A stretch of 44,740 nt of DNA from Bacillota bacterium (lineage in GTDB: Bacteria; Bacillota; Clostridia; Christensenellales; SZUA-584): positions 1 to 44,740 of the forward strand of contig JAEZJG010000009.1 of NCBI GenBank assembly GCA_023415795.1, given 5' to 3'. The notes beneath the pieces are model-generated. The model had not been told where the DNA came from. It did not search any database and worked only from the letters and a program-made list of their open reading frames with translations. Shown here piece after piece: positions 31,813-40,511 of the stretch; position 1 is the stretch's first letter, and each line of letters starts with the position of its first letter. The position numbers were made by a program, and so were the translations under genes.

Positions 31813-31842
31813 GCGCGGCTGTACGGCTGCGCTTTATTTTTG
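31813..31842 (+). terminator. Terminator behind the sortase gene
   Basis: GCGCGGC at 31813-31819 pairs with GGCTGCGC-type sequence to 31832 (one wobble pair), followed by TTTATTTTTG. Confidence 0.75.
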
Positions 31843-31937
31843 CCGATACTCTGATTAACAGTTGGGGCAGGCGTTTGTCAGACAGCTGCTGCATGAGGGG
31901 ACGGATGAGCTGGTTTTCCTTGTGTATTGCAGCGCAC

Positions 31938-31966
31938 AAACAAAAAGGAAGGAGCGTTCGCTCCTC
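31938..31966 (-). terminator. Terminator of the Fe-alcohol dehydrogenase gene
   Basis: AGGAGCG and CGCTCCT form a 7-bp stem with a very short loop; on the minus strand TTCCTTTTTGTTTG follows. Confidence 0.75.
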
Positions 31967-31989
31967 CCTTGCTTGCGTCTGAGTGCCGC

Positions 31990-33168
31990 CTATTTCACTG
32001 ACTGATAGATGTTGAGCACATCCTGCCAGCGCAGCTTTTTCAGCCCGCCGATGGGAGACTCCGCGCCGAAAGCCGCGCCCGTGGCCTTTTTCGCCATTTC
32101 CTCCAGCCTGTCTTCGCCGATGCCCAGCCCGCTCAGCGTGCCCGGCAGACCCAGCTTGCCAAAGAACTCGCTCAGGCGGCTGATGCCCTCTTCAACGACC
32201 GCGTCAGAGTCGCGCAGGCTTCCCTCCACGCCCATCACGTTTACCGCAAACTGCACGAACATGCCCACGTTGTCCTTGTATACATACCGCATCCAGCCGG
32301 GGGTGAGCACAGCCAAACCGCCGCCGTGCGCTACGTCGTAAATAGCGGACAGCTCGTGCTCCATCACATGGCAGCCCCAATCCTGCTCGCGACCCATGCC
32401 CACGAGGCCGTTGTGCGCGACGGTACCCGCGAAGCCAAGCTCGCTCCATGCGTCGTAGTCGTTCATGTTGCGGCTGGCCAGCAGCGCGTTTTTCATCAAC
32501 GTTCTGAGCGTGGCCTCGCACAGCGCATCCGTCAGGTCGGTATGTGTCGTGTTGGTAAAATAGCGCTCGAATACGTGGCTCATCATGTCTGCCACACCGT
32601 ATGCCAGCTGCTCCTTGGGCAGCGTCATAAACAGCTCCGGATTCATAATGCTCAGCACGGGGCGCAGGTGCGGGCTGCCGTAGCCGTACTTGAGCTGCTT
32701 TTGCTCGTTGGTGATCACCGTGTCGCCGCTGGATTCGCTGCCTGCGGCGGGTATGGTAAGTATCGTGGCGACCGGCAGCGCCTTGTCAATCGCCTTGCCC
32801 TGCTCGTAAACCTCCCAGATGTCGCCGTCGTAATACACGCCCATTGCGATGGCCTTGGCGGAATCGATGGCGCTGCCGCCGCCCACCGCCAGTATCAGAT
32901 CAACGTTCTCGCGCTTGCACAGCGCAATGCCCTCGTGAACCAGCGACAAACGCGGGTTCGGCTTCACACCACCCAGCTCCACAAAGCCCACGCCGCTGGC
33001 GTTGAGCGACTGCGTCACCGTATCGTACAGCCCACTTTGCTTGATGCTGCCGCCGCCGTAGTGCAGCAGCACCTTTTTGGCGCGCGGCTTTAACAGCTCG
33101 CCGATGCGCTGCTCCTCGCCCTTTCCAAACAGTATGCGCGCAGGTGCGTAAAAATCAAAATTCAGCAT
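31990..33168 (-). CDS. Iron-containing alcohol dehydrogenase (butanol dehydrogenase/YqhD-like)
   Basis: NAD(P)H-dependent alcohol/aldehyde oxidoreductase of 392 aa. The nucleotide-binding GGGSAIDSAKAIA motif (about residues 96-108) and TIPAAGSESSGDTV (about 137-150) are followed by the metal ligands: Asp and His in YGVADMMSHVFERYF (about 190-204) and His in EHELSAIYDVAHGGGLAVL (about 268-286). Length and sequence fit the BdhA/YqhD branch, which reduces aldehydes with NADPH. ATG 33168 has AGGAG upstream. It is a single-gene transcription unit with a structured leader and its own terminator. Confidence 0.93.
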   Translation of the reverse strand: MLNFDFYAPARILFGKGEEQRIGELLKPRAKKVLLHYGGGSIKQSGLYDTVTQSLNASGVGFVELGGVKPNPRLSLVHEGIALCKRENVDLILAVGGGSAIDSAKAIAMGVYYDGDIWEVYEQGKAIDKALPVATILTIPAAGSESSGDTVITNEQKQLKYGYGSPHLRPVLSIMNPELFMTLPKEQLAYGVADMMSHVFERYFTNTTHTDLTDALCEATLRTLMKNALLASRNMNDYDAWSELGFAGTVAHNGLVGMGREQDWGCHVMEHELSAIYDVAHGGGLAVLTPGWMRYVYKDNVGMFVQFAVNVMGVEGSLRDSDAVVEEGISRLSEFFGKLGLPGTLSGLGIGEDRLEEMAKKATGAAFGAESPIGGLKKLRWQDVLNIYQSVK

Positions 33169-33201
33169 GATTCAATAATCTCCTATTCATTAATTGCGGA
33201 T

Positions 33202-33245
33202 GCCCGCCGCATGCCCGCAATCGGGCGGTTGCGCGGCTTACGGGC
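33202..33245 (-). promoter_or_regulatory. Nested GC-rich hairpins in the Fe-alcohol dehydrogenase leader
   Basis: GCCCGCCGC (33202-33210) can pair with GCGGC and CGGGC (33233-33245), enclosing a second stem GCCCG/CGGGC (33213-33226). It lies 34-77 bases upstream of the start codon, in otherwise AT-rich DNA. Possible mRNA structure; no known riboswitch recognised. Confidence 0.3.
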
Positions 33246-33348
33246 GTCATTATTATAATAAATGTTATAGCTTGCTCTAAGTCAAGCGCGAATTTTATAT
33301 ATTCTTAGGCTTTACCACGGATTCGCATAACATGTCCTGACCGGTCCG

Positions 33349-34365
33349 CTATCGCCGCAGCTCCCGCTTCGCGTTTTCCAGAACATCGATCACCCGATCG
33401 CACCACGCGTCAAACTCCGCGTCCTCTGTCTGATACTCCTTGTGCGCCAGCATGCAGCCAATCGTTTCCCGAATGCCTGTCTCAAAACGCACCGTCGCCT
33501 GAAAGCCGGGCACCGCCCTTTTGAGCTTGGAGTTGTCGAACACCACCGAATTGGCCTTGTCGCCCAGCAGCCCGCCCTCCAGATCGTAATCGCTGACTGC
33601 CGCGAGAAAGCCGGAGGCGACGTGATAGGGCTTATACGGAACGTTCAGGCTGTCGGCTATGGCCTGATAGATCTGGTTCCATGTAAGCGTTTCGTCCGAG
33701 GTGATGTGGAACGCTTCGCCGATGGCATGCGGGTTGCCCAGCAAGCCAATAAAGCCCTTTGCGAAATCCGTGCTGTGTGTCATCGTCCACAGCGAGGTGC
33801 CGTCGCCCTGCACGATGATGGGCTTGCCGCTAAGCATGCGCTGCAGCACCGCCCAGCAGCCGTTTTTGCCATGTATGCCCACCGGCACCCAGCGTTCGCC
33901 ATAGGTATGGCTGGGGCGCACAATGGTGACGGGAAAGCCGTGCTCTCGATACTGCCGGAGCAGGTATTCCTCGCAGGCGATCTTGTTGCGTGAGTATTCC
34001 CAATAAGGGTTGGCAAGCGTTGCCCCTTCGGTGATGATGTAATCCCGCACAGGCTTGCCATATGCCGAGGCAGAGCTAATAAACACAAACTGCTTCGTTC
34101 TTCCGGCAAACAGACGGAAGTTGCGTTCCATCTGCGCGGGGACGAATCCGATGAAGTCGCAGACGGCATCAAACTCCAGCTCTTTGAGCTTTTGTGCTAC
34201 CGCCTGTTCATCACTGATGTCTGCTGTGATGCAATGGACATCGGGCGGCAGCTCACTGTTGCGGCTTCCCCGGTTGATGAGATACAGCTCATGACCCTGC
34301 CTGGCGAGCTGCCGAGTGACGGCAGTGCTGATATTGCCCGTGCCGCCAATAGAAAGGATTTTCAT
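33349..34365 (-). CDS. NAD-dependent epimerase/dehydratase family protein (extended SDR)
   Basis: 338-aa Rossmann-fold protein. The N-terminal dinucleotide site is GGTGNISTAVTRQLA (atypical GxxGxxG, about 7-21), the active site has FISSASAYG followed by YSRNKIACE (Tyr-x3-Lys, about 125-129), and a conserved VRPSHTYGERW loop comes next. It resembles NAD-binding sugar epimerases of the atypical type that act on nucleotide sugars or hydroxy acids; the substrate is unknown. ATG 34365 is behind a GGAGG-type site. It is transcribed divergently from the Gfo/Idh/MocA gene, and the two may share a regulatory region of 270 bases. Confidence 0.85.
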   Translation of the reverse strand: MKILSIGGTGNISTAVTRQLARQGHELYLINRGSRNSELPPDVHCITADISDEQAVAQKLKELEFDAVCDFIGFVPAQMERNFRLFAGRTKQFVFISSASAYGKPVRDYIITEGATLANPYWEYSRNKIACEEYLLRQYREHGFPVTIVRPSHTYGERWVPVGIHGKNGCWAVLQRMLSGKPIIVQGDGTSLWTMTHSTDFAKGFIGLLGNPHAIGEAFHITSDETLTWNQIYQAIADSLNVPYKPYHVASGFLAAVSDYDLEGGLLGDKANSVVFDNSKLKRAVPGFQATVRFETGIRETIGCMLAHKEYQTEDAEFDAWCDRVIDVLENAKRELRR

Positions 34366-34546
34366 GCAGCCTCCTTATTAATGTTATGTGTATGGTATGG
34401 TTATAAACTGTCACCAGACTACCACAAAACAAACCAACAAGATACATTCATCATAAATTTGCTTATAAAGTTATGGTATTGAAAACGGCAGTATAATGAC
34501 TGAAACACGATACCTAAGCCTGTTTGTATTGCATCCCATTATCATT

Positions 34547-34584
34547 ATTGTGCAATTAATGGTTTGTTTGATTCATTGCACAAT
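34547..34584. promoter_or_regulatory. Pair of palindromic ATTG-NN-CAAT sites between the SDR and Gfo/Idh genes
   Basis: ATTGTGCAAT at 34547-34556 and ATTGCACAAT at 34575-34584 are each near-palindromes and together form a 10-bp inverted repeat with an 18-base spacer. The spacing between centres is 28 bases. Likely operator for an unlinked regulator. A TATAAT at 34492-34497 lies upstream, but without a good -35 partner. Confidence 0.45.
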
Positions 34585-34635
34585 CCTGTAAATAATAATA
34601 GTCTATTGTTAATATTTCAGCAGGAGGTAATGGAT

Positions 34636-35733
34636 ATGGGCAAGGTAAAAGTAGCAATCATCGGATTGGGCTTCGGCGCAGAATTTATTCCAATTTATCA
34701 GAAACATGCCGACGCCGAGTGCGTTGCGGTTTGCCGTCGTGACAAGGACGAGTTGAACAAAATTGCTGACAGCTTCGGCATTGAGAAAAGATACACCCGC
34801 TTTGAGGATGTACTGGCCGATAAGGATATTGACGCCATACACATCAATTCGCCCATCGCGGAGCATGCGCGCATGAGTATCATGGGTCTTGAGGCGGGCA
34901 AGCACGTGGCATGCACCGTTCCCATGGCCACCACAGTGGAAGAATGCCTGAAGATCCGCGATCTTGAACAGCGGATGTCCAAGGTTTATATGATGATGGA
35001 AACAGCGGTTTACACGCGTGAATACCTGTATGCCAAGCACCTTTATGAGCAGGGTGAGCTGGGCAGAATACAGTTTCTGCGCGGCTCGCACCAGCAGAAC
35101 ATGAGCTTGCCCGGCTGGCCGGACTATTGGTATGGCATGCCCCCGATGCACTACGCGACACACGCCGTGGCGCCGCTGCTCGACCTCATCGGCAAGCATG
35201 CGGACTCGGTCAGCTGTGTCGGATCGGGCGAGATCGAGAAATCTTACATCGGACGCTACGGCTCGCCGTTCGCCATCGAATCGGCGCACCTGTGGCTGAA
35301 GGACAGCGATGTTTCCTGCGAGGTGACGCGCTCGCTGTTTAACACCATCCGCCAGTACCGCGAAAGCTTTGATGTATACGGCACCAAGCTGTCGTTCGAG
35401 TGGTCGCAGCTGGAGAACGAGCACCCTGTGGTGTTTTCGGGCTACGAGGACGCGGAACGCCGCGAGGTTCCCGACACGGACGACATGCTGCCCGCAGAGA
35501 TCGGCGCTTTCGCCAAGAAGGAGCAGATTGTCAACGACCAGCACGTTTCATTCATACAAGGCTCCGGTCACGGCGGCTCGCATCCGCACTTGGTGCACGA
35601 GTTTGTTTCCGCCATCAAGGAAGGGCGAAAGGCGCATGTGGACGCTGCCACCTCGGCTAACTGGACGATGGCGGGCATACTGGCGCACGAATCGGCCATG
35701 AAGGACGGCGCGCGCATCAAGATTCCCGACTGA
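34636..35733 (+). CDS. Gfo/Idh/MocA-family oxidoreductase
   Basis: 365-aa NAD(P)-dependent dehydrogenase of the sugar/inositol type. The N-terminal Rossmann domain begins VKVAIIGLGFGAEFIPIYQ; the middle has AGKHVACTVPMATTVEE, which corresponds to the E-K-P active-site motif but with TVP in place of EKP. The C-terminal domain contains MHYATHAVAPLLDLIG with the usual catalytic His. The change in the EKP lysine suggests altered chemistry. ATG 34636 was chosen (MGKVKVAII) because GGAGG lies 8 bases upstream; the ATG at 34630 is too close to it. Substrate unknown. A strong terminator follows. Confidence 0.85.
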   Translation: MGKVKVAIIGLGFGAEFIPIYQKHADAECVAVCRRDKDELNKIADSFGIEKRYTRFEDVLADKDIDAIHINSPIAEHARMSIMGLEAGKHVACTVPMATTVEECLKIRDLEQRMSKVYMMMETAVYTREYLYAKHLYEQGELGRIQFLRGSHQQNMSLPGWPDYWYGMPPMHYATHAVAPLLDLIGKHADSVSCVGSGEIEKSYIGRYGSPFAIESAHLWLKDSDVSCEVTRSLFNTIRQYRESFDVYGTKLSFEWSQLENEHPVVFSGYEDAERREVPDTDDMLPAEIGAFAKKEQIVNDQHVSFIQGSGHGGSHPHLVHEFVSAIKEGRKAHVDAATSANWTMAGILAHESAMKDGARIKIPD

Positions 35734-35755
35734 TCGCACACACTGACGCAAATAA

Positions 35756-35795
35756 CAAAGAAGCTCAAGGAACGCTCCTTGGGCTTCTTGCTTTG
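35756..35795 (+). terminator. Terminator behind the Gfo/Idh/MocA gene
   Basis: AAGAAGC-CAAGGA pairs with TCCTTG-GCTTCTT (one bulged pair) around an ACGC loop, followed by GCTTTGTG; the flanking CAAAG/CTTTG extends the stem. Confidence 0.8.
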
Positions 35796-35911
35796 TGTGA
35801 AGGAAAAGTCTATCCGCACGAAAGGCTTGACAGATCACGGCATAAAGCATTGAATGATAGCACAGAGATCATCGCGTTGCGCCAGGCGCATTCGCATGAG
35901 AGGGAGGCAGG

Positions 35912-36742
35912 ATGGATCAGATGGATAAGGCTTTGTTATATGGCACAGCGTGGAAAGAGGATGACACGGAGCGGCTGACGGTGCAAGCGTTGTCCTGCGG
36001 CTTTTGCGCTGTGGATACCGCCAACCAGCGCAAGCATTACGACGAAGCAGCGGTGGGACGGGGAGTGAGAAGCTATCTGGAGCAAAGCGGCAAAGCACGC
36101 AGCCAGCTATTTTTGCAGACGAAGTTTACCCACGCGAGGGGGCACGATCATCGGATACCCTATGATCCCAAAGCGGCGATTCGGCAGCAGGTGCTGCAAT
36201 CCTGCGAATCTTCACTGGAGCATCTGCAAACGGAGTCTATTGACGCCTACCTGCTGCACGGCCCCATGTATACGGCGGGGCTACACGTCGAAGACACGGA
36301 GGCTTGGGGGGCGATGGAAGAGCTGTACAGCCGGAAGAAGGTGCGTGCGCTGGGCATTGCGAACGTATCGCTGGAGCAGCTGCAGCAGCTTTGGCAGCAT
36401 AGCACGGTGAAGCCGTCTTATGTGCAAAACCGCTGCTTTGCGCAGCATAAATGGGACGCTGATGTCCGCAGCTTTTGCCGCGAGAAGCAGATCGCCTATC
36501 AGGGCTTTTCGCTGCTGACAGCCAACGTGCCGTTCGTTTTGACGGACGCCGTACACAGCATCGCCGCGAAATACGGCAAAACGATACCGCAGGTTATCTT
36601 TCGTTTCTGCCATCAGGCGGGCATGATCTGCCTGACCGGCACCACCAGCCAAGCGCACATGCAGGCCGCTCTGGACATCTTCTCGTTCAGCCTGACGGAG
36701 GATGAGATGGACACGATTGAGAATGTTGGCTTGGGAGGGTGA
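35912..36742 (+). CDS. Aldo/keto reductase
   Basis: 276-aa (beta/alpha)8 NADPH-dependent reductase. Catalytic residues are all visible: Asp35 in AVDTAN, Tyr43 in KHYDEAAVG, Lys70 in LQTKFT and His near 115 in YLLHGP. The nucleotide-binding C-terminal part (CLTGTTSQAHMQAAL) is shorter than usual but complete. GGGAGG precedes ATG 35912. It has no operon partner; substrate unknown, probably a small carbonyl compound. Confidence 0.9.
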   Translation: MDQMDKALLYGTAWKEDDTERLTVQALSCGFCAVDTANQRKHYDEAAVGRGVRSYLEQSGKARSQLFLQTKFTHARGHDHRIPYDPKAAIRQQVLQSCESSLEHLQTESIDAYLLHGPMYTAGLHVEDTEAWGAMEELYSRKKVRALGIANVSLEQLQQLWQHSTVKPSYVQNRCFAQHKWDADVRSFCREKQIAYQGFSLLTANVPFVLTDAVHSIAAKYGKTIPQVIFRFCHQAGMICLTGTTSQAHMQAALDIFSFSLTEDEMDTIENVGLGG

Positions 36743-36856
36743 GGGGTGCTGTATATTGATGGAATAACTATGTTTCAATAGTCTAATTGTAGAATTTAGT
36801 GGAACAAATCACTATGGGCAAACGTCTTGTATTGTATCTTTATTCCGGAGGAACTT

Positions 36857-37942
36857 ATGAGAAAGCTTCTTCTGATTACAATAGTGCTGCTGTTATTGTT
36901 CTGCATTGCATGCACTGATAGTAAAGGAGCGGCAACAGTGAATGACACACCGCCCGCTTCCCCCATTACCGCCGTTTCTGAAACGCCGCAGCCGCGCGTC
37001 ACGTTTGAGCCATGGGAAAAATATCAGGACGTTGTACCGATGATACAGTTTGACTGGGGGACTTATCAATCGTTAGATGAGTTTGTTGATGAGATAAGTC
37101 ATATCACCGTTGCAACCGTTGTGGATATCGAAGTTTTTTTATATGACGAAGAGCCTGAGCGTGAGGGGGATCTGCTTCAAGATACAATGATCAAGTACAC
37201 CGTCAGCATTGATGAGCCGCTCAAAGGCGGTCTGGCGCAGGGCGGTACCATCGCCGCATGGCAGCGCGGATGGCGTTACAACGATGTGAACTTATGGCAT
37301 CCATACATTCCTCCGCTCGAGTATGACAGGACGTACCTGCTTTTTTTCAATAAAAACGACTATCCGTTCGAGCTACTGGACGTCGATTATTATTTGGGTA
37401 TGTCGTTTGAATCATATCCTGAAATCAAAGACGGCAAACTATACCCTCATCCATACAGCAATCTTTTCAGTGAAGGACAGCCCTTGGAGGATACCGTCTC
37501 ATCGATAACGCAGCTTGTCGAAAAGAAAACAGCGCTCCTCAATGCGCTCATGGATTTATCGGCCGAGCAGGGCACTGAGAGTCTCGGATCATTACTTACT
37601 GATGATCAGGTACCGGTACGTCAACTGACGCCCGATGAAATACAAACGTATCTTGATCTGCCAAGTAGCGAGGTTATAAAGGAAACAGCAGGCAGCGAGT
37701 TGGAAAACAGCGATGTATTCGTTTGGATCAAGACGGATGAACTGACAAAAGCGCAGCAGGAGACTTTTGAAGCCGCGCTCAGGATAACGGCGGCAGAAAT
37801 TGCGGACGAGCGCAGTTGGGGTTATGAGGTCTGTGTTACACCCTTCCACAGCTTGGTCTGCATCGCCCGCGGCGAGGACAGAGCCACAATACTGGATCAC
37901 TTTCACCGTATACTGGATGAATTGGCGGAGAAAGAATCATAG
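36857..37942 (+). CDS. Putative lipoprotein of unknown function
   Basis: 361-aa protein with a lipoprotein signal peptide: basic MRKLLLI start, hydrophobic core and lipobox FCIAC (Cys19). A short Thr/Pro-rich linker follows (about 25-50). The remaining part is acidic and has no repeats or motifs I recognise; the segment IKYTVSIDEPLKGG followed by YDRTYLLFFNKNDY looks like a small beta-domain seen in several Firmicute lipoproteins. ATG 36857 has GGAGG 6 bases upstream; upstream codons of the frame are not used. A perfect hairpin terminator follows. Confidence 0.75.
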   Translation: MRKLLLITIVLLLLFCIACTDSKGAATVNDTPPASPITAVSETPQPRVTFEPWEKYQDVVPMIQFDWGTYQSLDEFVDEISHITVATVVDIEVFLYDEEPEREGDLLQDTMIKYTVSIDEPLKGGLAQGGTIAAWQRGWRYNDVNLWHPYIPPLEYDRTYLLFFNKNDYPFELLDVDYYLGMSFESYPEIKDGKLYPHPYSNLFSEGQPLEDTVSSITQLVEKKTALLNALMDLSAEQGTESLGSLLTDDQVPVRQLTPDEIQTYLDLPSSEVIKETAGSELENSDVFVWIKTDELTKAQQETFEAALRITAAEIADERSWGYEVCVTPFHSLVCIARGEDRATILDHFHRILDELAEKES

Positions 37943-37982
37943 CATGTGATTATATCTCAATTCCGGAAGAGTCGATTGAAAA

Positions 37983-38020
37983 CACAAAAACCTATGACTG
38001 CAACGCCATAGGTTTTTGTG
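37983..38020. terminator. Symmetrical terminator behind the lipoprotein gene
   Basis: CACAAAAACCTATG at 37983-37996 and CATAGGTTTTTGTG at 38007-38020 form a perfect 14-bp stem with a 10-base loop. It can act in both directions. Confidence 0.9.
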
Positions 38021-38030
38021 CACATGTTAC

Positions 38031-38150
38031 TTAAAGAAGCTTCTCTGCAATTTCGGCAAGCTCAATGAATTCCGCCAAATCCAAGATAGCTATGTTGACG
38101 AGTATATACCCTGTAGACTTGCCGACACAGAGTAACTTCGAGATGATGCA
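38031..38150 (-). pseudogene. Possible C-terminal remnant of a gene
   Basis: Forty in-frame codons on the minus strand without a start codon, reading for example STGYILVNIAILDLAEFIEL and ending at TAA just before the terminator hairpin. It looks protein-like but matches nothing I recognise. Confidence 0.2.
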
Positions 38151-38206
38151 TCACAAGTCACAAGCCAATAAAAACCGCCATAGTATATAAGCATATATAT
38201 GATGAT

Positions 38207-39013
38207 ATGGGGGTTATCCTTTTGATATGGTTTTCAGGGCTGAATCCTGTCATGCAAGCGCTGCTGGCAACCCTTTTTACTTATACAGTAACGGCTTTGG
38301 GCGCTGCGCTGGTATTCTTTTGTAAAACAATAAACAGAAAACTACTGGATGTGATGATGGGCTTTGCGGCAGGCGTGATGATTGCCGCTTCTTTTTGGTC
38401 GCTGCTGTCTCCGGCGATAGAACTGTCTATCCAGCTGGGTAGCAACGCGTGGCTGACAGCCGCCGTCGGTTTTTCGGCGGGTGGTTTATTTGTGATAGGC
38501 TCAGACATACTGCTCTCTCGCGCAAGCTTTGTCCGAAAGAAGGGAGGGTCGCTCAAACGATCCATTTTGTTGACCACTGCCGTCACGCTGCACAACATCC
38601 CGGAAGGGCTGGCTGTCGGCGTTGCGTTTGGCTGCGTATCGCTCAACATCGAGGGCACATCCTTACTGAGCGCAGTGATGCTGGCCATTGGCATTGGCAT
38701 TCAAAACTTCCCGGAGGGCGTGTGCGTTTCGATGCCGCTGCGGCGAGAAGGCGCATCGCGGTTGAAAAGCTTTTTGATCGGTCAGGCATCCGGCTTTGTG
38801 GAGCCGATAGCCGGTGTGCTGGGCGTGCTATGCGCCCTCGCCGTCCGTTCCATATTGCCGCTGGCGTTAACCTTTTCCGCCGGTGCAATGATTGCGGTGG
38901 TGTGCTCCGAGCTTATCCCAGAATCGTTTCGCGATAATAAGACGATAGCGGCGTGCGGCGTGCTTTTTGGCTTCGTTGTGATGATGGTGCTGGATGTCGC
39001 GTTGTCCTTCTAG
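38207..39013 (+). CDS. ZIP-family metal transporter (GufA-like)
   Basis: 268-aa membrane protein with about eight spans that probably imports zinc or another divalent metal. The family motifs are clear: LNPVMQALLATLFTYTVTALG in the first helix, HNIPEGLAVGVAFG (about 129-142) and the repeat QNFPEGVCVSMPLR (about 165-178), which form the metal site, with ELIPES near the C-terminus. The start is uncertain: ATG 38207 or a TTG at 38222 that has GGGGGT upstream and fits the family start better. It lies alone between a terminator and the LysE gene. Confidence 0.88.
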   Translation: MGVILLIWFSGLNPVMQALLATLFTYTVTALGAALVFFCKTINRKLLDVMMGFAAGVMIAASFWSLLSPAIELSIQLGSNAWLTAAVGFSAGGLFVIGSDILLSRASFVRKKGGSLKRSILLTTAVTLHNIPEGLAVGVAFGCVSLNIEGTSLLSAVMLAIGIGIQNFPEGVCVSMPLRREGASRLKSFLIGQASGFVEPIAGVLGVLCALAVRSILPLALTFSAGAMIAVVCSELIPESFRDNKTIAACGVLFGFVVMMVLDVALSF

Positions 39014-39212
39014 CACAAAGGACAATCGCTGCTGCCATAATAAAACCGCAGATGAGGCGGCTGATGTAACAACGCCAGTCAGCCGCCCATAACCCATGTT
39101 CTGTGATGTGCCGGATGCTGCGATTCCGGCGATTACGGCGGTATTCGGGTGAAGGTGCCGGTATAGCGGCGAAAGGTTTTCAAATGCGCGAAACGCGGCT
39201 GGAGCTGCCGCC

Positions 39213-39815
39213 TTAAGCCGTGTGCCGGAAGATGTCGAGCACCATAGTCACCGCGCAGTATACCAGCATCAGTGCCATAACGGCGTTGGTGATGCGGCTG
39301 TATTTCTTGAACAGGCGCTCGAATACGGACCCGAACAGCGCCCAGCAAAATGTGCTGACAAGGCCGATCAGCGTCAGTACGACGATGAATATTGCAATGC
39401 TGAGTATGTCATGGTAGTAGGGCAGTACGAAGGACGACAACACCGTGATAGCGTAGAGTATGCCCTTCACGTTGACGAACTGTAGCAGCACACCGGAGCC
39501 GTAGCAATTGACCGCGGCGAGACCCTTCTTCGCTTCATGCGGCTTGCTGCGCCAAACCGTCCATGCCAGCCAAAGTATGTAGGCAGCGCCCACTGCCAGC
39601 ATATACGGCTCGATGGCGGGAATGATATTGTAAAGCAGCGTTGTAAACACCGCGCTGATGCTGATGACGATGAAGAAACCCGACACCGCGCCCAGCACGA
39701 AGGGCAGCGTTTTCTTCAGCCCGTGGTTGCTGGCGTTGGACATGCACATGATGTTGTTGGGACCGGGCGTGAATGTGGTTAGCAGTACGTAGGACAAAAA
39801 AGCTGTCAAATTCAT
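39213..39815 (-). CDS. LysE/RhtB-family amino-acid exporter
   Basis: 200-aa protein with five to six spans and the family N-terminus FLSYVLLTTFTPGPNNIMCMSNA (PGP motif), followed by GAVSGFFIVISISA. It exports an amino acid or analogue. It is divergent from an XRE-cupin regulator with a 120-base intergenic region, an arrangement known for LysE exporters under control of small-molecule sensing regulators. A GGAAGG site is upstream of the ATG at 39815. Confidence 0.88.
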   Translation of the reverse strand: MNLTAFLSYVLLTTFTPGPNNIMCMSNASNHGLKKTLPFVLGAVSGFFIVISISAVFTTLLYNIIPAIEPYMLAVGAAYILWLAWTVWRSKPHEAKKGLAAVNCYGSGVLLQFVNVKGILYAITVLSSFVLPYYHDILSIAIFIVVLTLIGLVSTFCWALFGSVFERLFKKYSRITNAVMALMLVYCAVTMVLDIFRHTA

Positions 39816-39879
39816 GATATCGCTTTACCTTCCTGTCGATATGCGCTATAATGCACTGGACGGACAACATAACGCACGA

Positions 39880-39897
39880 TGTATGATATAATATACA
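39880..39897. promoter_or_regulatory. Palindrome over a TATAAT box between lysE and the XRE-cupin gene
   Basis: TGTAT-GATATAAT-ATACA, with arms of 5 bp around TATAAT at 39887-39892. It is a reasonable operator candidate for the divergent XRE-cupin regulator. Confidence 0.4.
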
Positions 39898-39935
39898 ATC
39901 TGTGCAGTATAGTGTCAATAGTCGGGAGGGCATTT

Positions 39936-40490
39936 TTGGATAATATTAATTCGATTCTCGCTGTCAACTTGAAGCAGCTGCGTGAAAAGAGAAGGCTGAG
40001 CCTGGATGCGCTGGCTAAAGAGACGGGTGTGAGCAAAAGCATGCTGGGGCAGATTGAGCGGGGCGATGTAAGCCCGACAATCTCGACGGTTTGGAAGATA
40101 GCCAACGGGCTTAAGATTTCGTTTTCGGAGCTGATGAACCGCCCTGAGACGGAGCATGAGCTGATAGACTCCGCACAGCTGGAGCCGCTGATTGAGGACG
40201 GCGGAAAATTCCGCAACTATACGATGCTGCCCTTCGACAGCAAACGCCGCTTCGAGCTGTTCTATATCGAGATTGATGTGGACAGCCATTTGGAGGCGGA
40301 GCCGCATTCGGCAGGCGCGCAGGAATTTATGACCGTGTTTTCCGGTGAATTAACGCTGACCGTCAACGACGAAGCGTTCAAGCTAAGGCAGGGCTGTGCT
40401 TTTCGGTTTCAGGCAGACTGCCCGCACGGTTACCGCAACACCGGCAGCGAGGTTTGCCGCCTGAGCATGGTGATCTACTATCCTGAGTGA
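39936..40490 (+). CDS. XRE-family regulator with C-terminal cupin domain
   Basis: 184-aa regulator. The N-terminal HTH is typical of XRE (LKQLREKRRLSLDALAKETG, then SKSMLGQIERG, about 10-45), and the C-terminal cupin_2 barrel (about 95-180) contains PHSAGAQEFMTVFSGELTLTV and a FQADCPHGYRN segment. Cupin-coupled regulators sense small metabolites. The start is the TTG at 39936: GGGAGGG lies 5 bases upstream, and the protein then begins with a normal family N-terminus; the upstream ATG at 39879 lies in the promoter. It probably controls the divergent LysE exporter. Confidence 0.88.
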   Translation: MDNINSILAVNLKQLREKRRLSLDALAKETGVSKSMLGQIERGDVSPTISTVWKIANGLKISFSELMNRPETEHELIDSAQLEPLIEDGGKFRNYTMLPFDSKRRFELFYIEIDVDSHLEAEPHSAGAQEFMTVFSGELTLTVNDEAFKLRQGCAFRFQADCPHGYRNTGSEVCRLSMVIYYPE

Positions 40491-40511
40491 TGTGCGATTT
40501 CTGGCAGCCGC

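Noticed and set aside
39056..39088. Hairpin GGCGGCTGA/TCAGCCGCC behind the ZIP gene as terminator
   Set aside because: The stem is good but there is no T-run directly after it on either strand, so it was not called a terminator.
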